64,000 nucleotides of DNA from Streblospio benedicti (lineage: Eukaryota; Annelida; Polychaeta; Spionida; Spionidae): NCBI GenBank assembly GCA_019095985.1, contig CM032666.1:4975783-5039782 (forward strand). The letters are read 5' to 3'. The notes below the pieces were generated by a model. It had not been told where the DNA came from, searched no databases, and saw only the letters and a program-made list of their open reading frames with translations. This document shows, in pieces, positions 60,973 through 64,000 of this stretch. Position numbers and translations under genes: made by a program. Within the stretch, counting starts at the first letter, position 1. Every line of letters starts with the position of its first letter.

Positions 60973-61500
60973 AAATTGTTACTCCACTACAATGAGAACA
61001 TTATAATATGTTTTTATTTTAAAATAAAATGGATTTTAGTCAATGAGAATGGTGATTGACCATGATTTATTTTAAAATAAAAAATGGACGTCTGATTTTC
61101 ACTTCGTTCCGGGCAAATCAGACATCAGCATGCTCAATTTTCCCATTGACATGACAATCGAGTGGTCAATTCCTACATTTGTTTCCACTGTTATTTGCAT
61201 TACTCGTAATCGTATTGATGTACGAGTCAAAAACTTTTAAATTTATTTTATTTTATATTCATGTTTATAGCACTACTGGATGAAGACTGAATAACATAAT
61301 AAACAGCCTGGTGTAATGCTGTACTTGTTTACAAAACAGTCAAGTCAAAATAAAAATATCTTAACCAGATTAGGGCACATGTTGTGCGAACACCAGTATT
61401 ACTTTATGCGTAGATGTCTTCAATCGTCTAAAACTAAATTTATAACATGTGTTTTCTAAACTATCGTTGAATCAGTTTTATTCATAACGTACTCGTTAAG

Positions 61501-61740
61501 TAGGCCTGCAGGTTAGAGCGCATGACCAACAAACAGGATTTGCATGCGTCGTGAGTTCACGGCCCGTCCAGACTTCGTGTCGCCAAACCGTTACGTTGTG
61601 CGTCTGCCACTGTACTGCCGATCTCCACACAGCGTGTCGTTACTGTCGATTATACATAACGGTGGGGACACCAAGCCCAAGGTTTGGAAGCCTCGTTAAA
61701 AGGCATGTCCCGTGTAGAGAACAAGCCACCCCTCTGCACG
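61501..61740 (+). repeat. tRNA-derived SINE-like unit
   Basis: GCAGGTTAGAGCGCATGACC resembles an A box and anticodon arm; GTCGTGAGTTCACGGCC resembles a degenerate B box. A body with GTGTAGAGAACAAGCC follows. Not an intact tRNA. Confidence 0.45.
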
Positions 61741-61759
61741 ATAAAGAACTCACCTAGTT

Positions 61760-62762
61760 TGAAAACAATAGCTAGTGTGACCTCCCCCACCCCAAGGCTC
61801 AGCTGGTTAACTAACCTCCCTCTAAAAAGCTCCTAAAATGTTCGCCATCTACTGTGCATACGAAACCAATTAAATCCCCATCCCCTGGATCTGCCAGTGA
61901 TTCCCATCAGAGAATTCGAAGCATGAAGGGTTAACACCGTTGTCACATAAAATTTGCTGATACACATGTGTATTGACTATTATTACAATACATACTATTT
62001 TACGTGAGGCTTCGAGCATGTTGTCTTTTTCTCCAGAAGGATGGTAAATATATTAGGCACTCTTACTTTAGTAAAAGTTACGCTAATAGACACCAAGTGG
62101 TTTATGTAGTGTATGAATTTATTATAATGTAGCATGGATTTGCTATTTTTAGAATTTTTCTTTTCCTTTATATTTGCTGTACTTTCTAGTGGACATGTGC
62201 AACATTAAAGCAAAGCTACATGTGTTAGAGCCTGTTAACTATGTACCAGTTTTCTCATAACCTCTTTGAAAAATTCGTGTATGCCTCATGTCTTTCATCT
62301 GAAACAGTCGCGTTACGTGTTCGCTTAGTTTTTACTCTTATTGTCTATCAACCAGTGACAACAGACTTGTGCCAATATATATATGATTATGCAATGGCAG
62401 GTCCGGTTTTGTTTGTTTTTGCTAAGAAGGGATGCACACTTCTATCAAAAACCTCTTTACGTGATTTAGAAAGTGATTTTTCTAATGAAAACGTGGGGCA
62501 AAAAACACTTTCCCCTAGGTCTGCTGTTGTAGACATATACACATACGCTAGACATCGCCATCTGTCCCAGTTTCACTTCATTCAATGCCTGTACTAGTAG
62601 CACTGCATGATGCACACAACAAATGACCAGTGGGCTTGAATACATACATTGTTCTGTATTTGTTCGTTGCAACCACATATCTCAAATTATTTGATAATAT
62701 CAGAGTGTCCAAGGTCACACTGTAAGTTAATTGGCATCTAGTGAGTGCGGTCACAAATATTG
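61760..62762. other. Intergenic, nothing recognised
   Basis: A lone repeat end (CCCCTGGATCTGCCAG, as in the MITE at 28614) is at about 61880. The frame 62241-62597 (118 codons, plus) has no known relative. Confidence 0.35.
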
Positions 62763-62877
62763 CATGTTAATTTTCTACCTCTTCCTTCGTACAGCTGTAT
62801 TTATCCAAAATTTTCAAAAAAATGAATACTTTTGGATAAATACAGCTGCACGAAGGAAGAGGTAGAAAATTAACATG
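62763..62877. repeat. 48-base inverted repeat with 19-base loop
   Basis: 62763-62810 and 62830-62877 are complementary at 47 of 48 positions (CATGTTAATTTTCTACCTCT ... / ... AGGTAGAAAATTAACATG). The loop is A+T-rich. Confidence 0.9.
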
Positions 62878-63199
62878 AGGCACGAAGCTGTTTACCGTAT
62901 GACAAGTATAATATATAACAAATATTGCAAATACCCACACACCAAGCCACTGTCATGCTGGACATTGATTTTATTGGTATGTTTCAGACTACATAAAAGA
63001 AGATGATTAATCAGGCCGTTGAGCGATGTTAACGAGTCTGTGGGTATGTTTGAGTGTGAAACTAATTGTAAAAATATATGGTTAATTGCAAACTGGATTT
63101 TATTTGGCTGTAATTAACTTTTAAGGAAAAATAGAAATAGTGTCAAATATGGCAGAAAACATTGTAAGGTGATAGATAATTTTCTTCGTGAAATTATAC

Positions 63200-63376
63200 A
63201 AAATTGTACAAATTAATCAAGTGAATATTCATGGGAGGGGACACAGACTGTTTATATTAATAGAGTTCATGGGACATCAAGTTTTTTTCATCACATCAGC
63301 AGTGGACAAGACCTTTTTTCATACACGTTTTTCGATATGCACCGGTCCCCCCGCCTGTTAAATATTGCACCGTCCC
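63200..63376. mobile_element. Element C copy 3, right part only
   Basis: AAATTAATCAAGTGAATATT, GAGTTCATGGGACATCAAG and GCCTGTTAAATATTGCACC(GTCCC) match the right half of the copy at 42646-43325. The left half is absent. Its end lies within the flank of a coding fragment. Confidence 0.55.
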
Positions 63377-63389
63377 TAAAGGGCTTCAT

Positions 63390-63858
63390 AAAGATATCAT
63401 CATCGTCGTCATCCCCCTCTACATACTCATCAACCAGTATTATATCTTCATCATCTTCTATTAACCTCCTACATGTACTAAGTGAGCAAAGATATGTGCA
63501 TTTGAGCCCATAGCAATACATGGACATTCAGGAGATTTACACCCACGTTTGCACGTTCCTACAATTTCTCTAAAACTGTAACAGGAGGTGGATCACCATC
63601 CATCCATTCAATCACAAGACATTGTTTGCCACCTCGATCTTGAAGTTCCCAACTAAATCTAACTGGATTTGGACACAGGGAATTGTTCCATGCTTGAGTT
63701 CCGTATTGTATATATTGATAAACTGCACAGGGTGCATGTTTCTGAATTATTTTTGTGCGTGGAGAAAGCATATAGGACTCCACTCCCGCTTTTCGGACCA
63801 GAAACATCTGGTACCTGTACAAGTTCACATACTCTATGCCAGTCTTGCATCCATACAA
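63390..63858 (-). pseudogene. Broken cysteine-rich coding fragment, element-associated type
   Basis: Minus-strand reading: ...QYIQYGTQAWNNSLCPNPV, RFSWELQDRGGKQCLVIEW, DGDPPPVTVLEKL, then a cysteine cluster (TCKRGCKSPECPCIAMG, KCTYLCSLSTCRRL) and an acidic tail (EDDEDIILVDEY, DDDDDD). The spacing resembles CXC-type cysteine clusters found next to many invertebrate mobile-element genes. The sequence is split between frames and looks broken; the 5' part would lie to the right of the window. Family uncertain. Confidence 0.4.
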
Positions 63859-64000
63859 TTTACTGACAAATGCCTGAATATCACTGAAAGTTTCATTGGA
63901 TAGTGTTCAATATTTACTTAGGTTTTGAAGAGTTTATAGAATCATCTTTGACTATAAAAAAATAAACGTAACATGTCTGGTTTATGGACTTCTTCCCGGA

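Noticed and set aside
62241-62597. 118-codon plus-strand frame as a small gene
   Set aside because: No homologue recognised, no supporting neighbour or splice evidence; recorded only as an open frame.

Overview
The window looks like nuclear DNA of an invertebrate deuterostome (amphioxus, hemichordate or echinoderm; I cannot decide which). It is A+T-rich, genes have GT-AG introns of 0.3 to 4 kb, mobile-element debris is dense, and the gene families are animal ones: an NMDA-type glutamate receptor, an F-box protein with an FBA domain, a CYP2-clan P450, a laccase-like multicopper oxidase (common in invertebrates, not in vertebrates) and a C2H2 zinc-finger protein.

Layout. (1) 4.36-30.14 kb, minus strand: the 5' two thirds of a GRIN2-like NMDA receptor subunit gene. 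Fourteen coding exons from the signal peptide to M1 could be placed; all splice phases agree and all borders are GT-AG. The M1 exon is present twice (5156-5281 and 4363-4488), with equal length and phase and about 47% protein identity, so the two copies are interchangeable by splicing. The pore, M3, S2 and M4 exons must lie beyond position 1. The introns hold several MITE families and a 2.56-kb element with arms of nearly 1 kb. (2) 14.8-17.9 and 32.7-36.2 kb: two copies of a composite repeat, one with a second transposon nested in it. (3) 37.9-40.5 kb: a tRNA-derived SINE and other non-coding DNA. (4) 40.5-41.5 kb, plus strand: a single-exon F-box/FBA gene that looks intact. (5) 42.6-43.3 kb: one transposon inside another. 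(6) 43.6-45.1 kb, plus strand: a P450 pseudogene interrupted by a 100-N assembly gap, followed by a Penelope-like fragment. (7) 46.2-57.45 kb: two tandem units of about 4.3-4.5 kb plus a partial third, carrying exon remnants of a laccase-like oxidase. (8) 57.6-59.7 kb, minus strand: a zinc-finger gene with nine recognisable fingers, split over three frames, with a decayed copy of its 3' end at 55.4-55.9 kb. (9) 59.7-64 kb: non-coding DNA, a SINE-like unit, strong inverted repeats and a broken cysteine-rich coding fragment.

The genes do not form a pathway. The receptor gene and the F-box gene are the only ones that look functional. The 43-60 kb part is a young segmental-duplication zone where coding sequence is decaying and where merged haplotypes in the assembly could also contribute.
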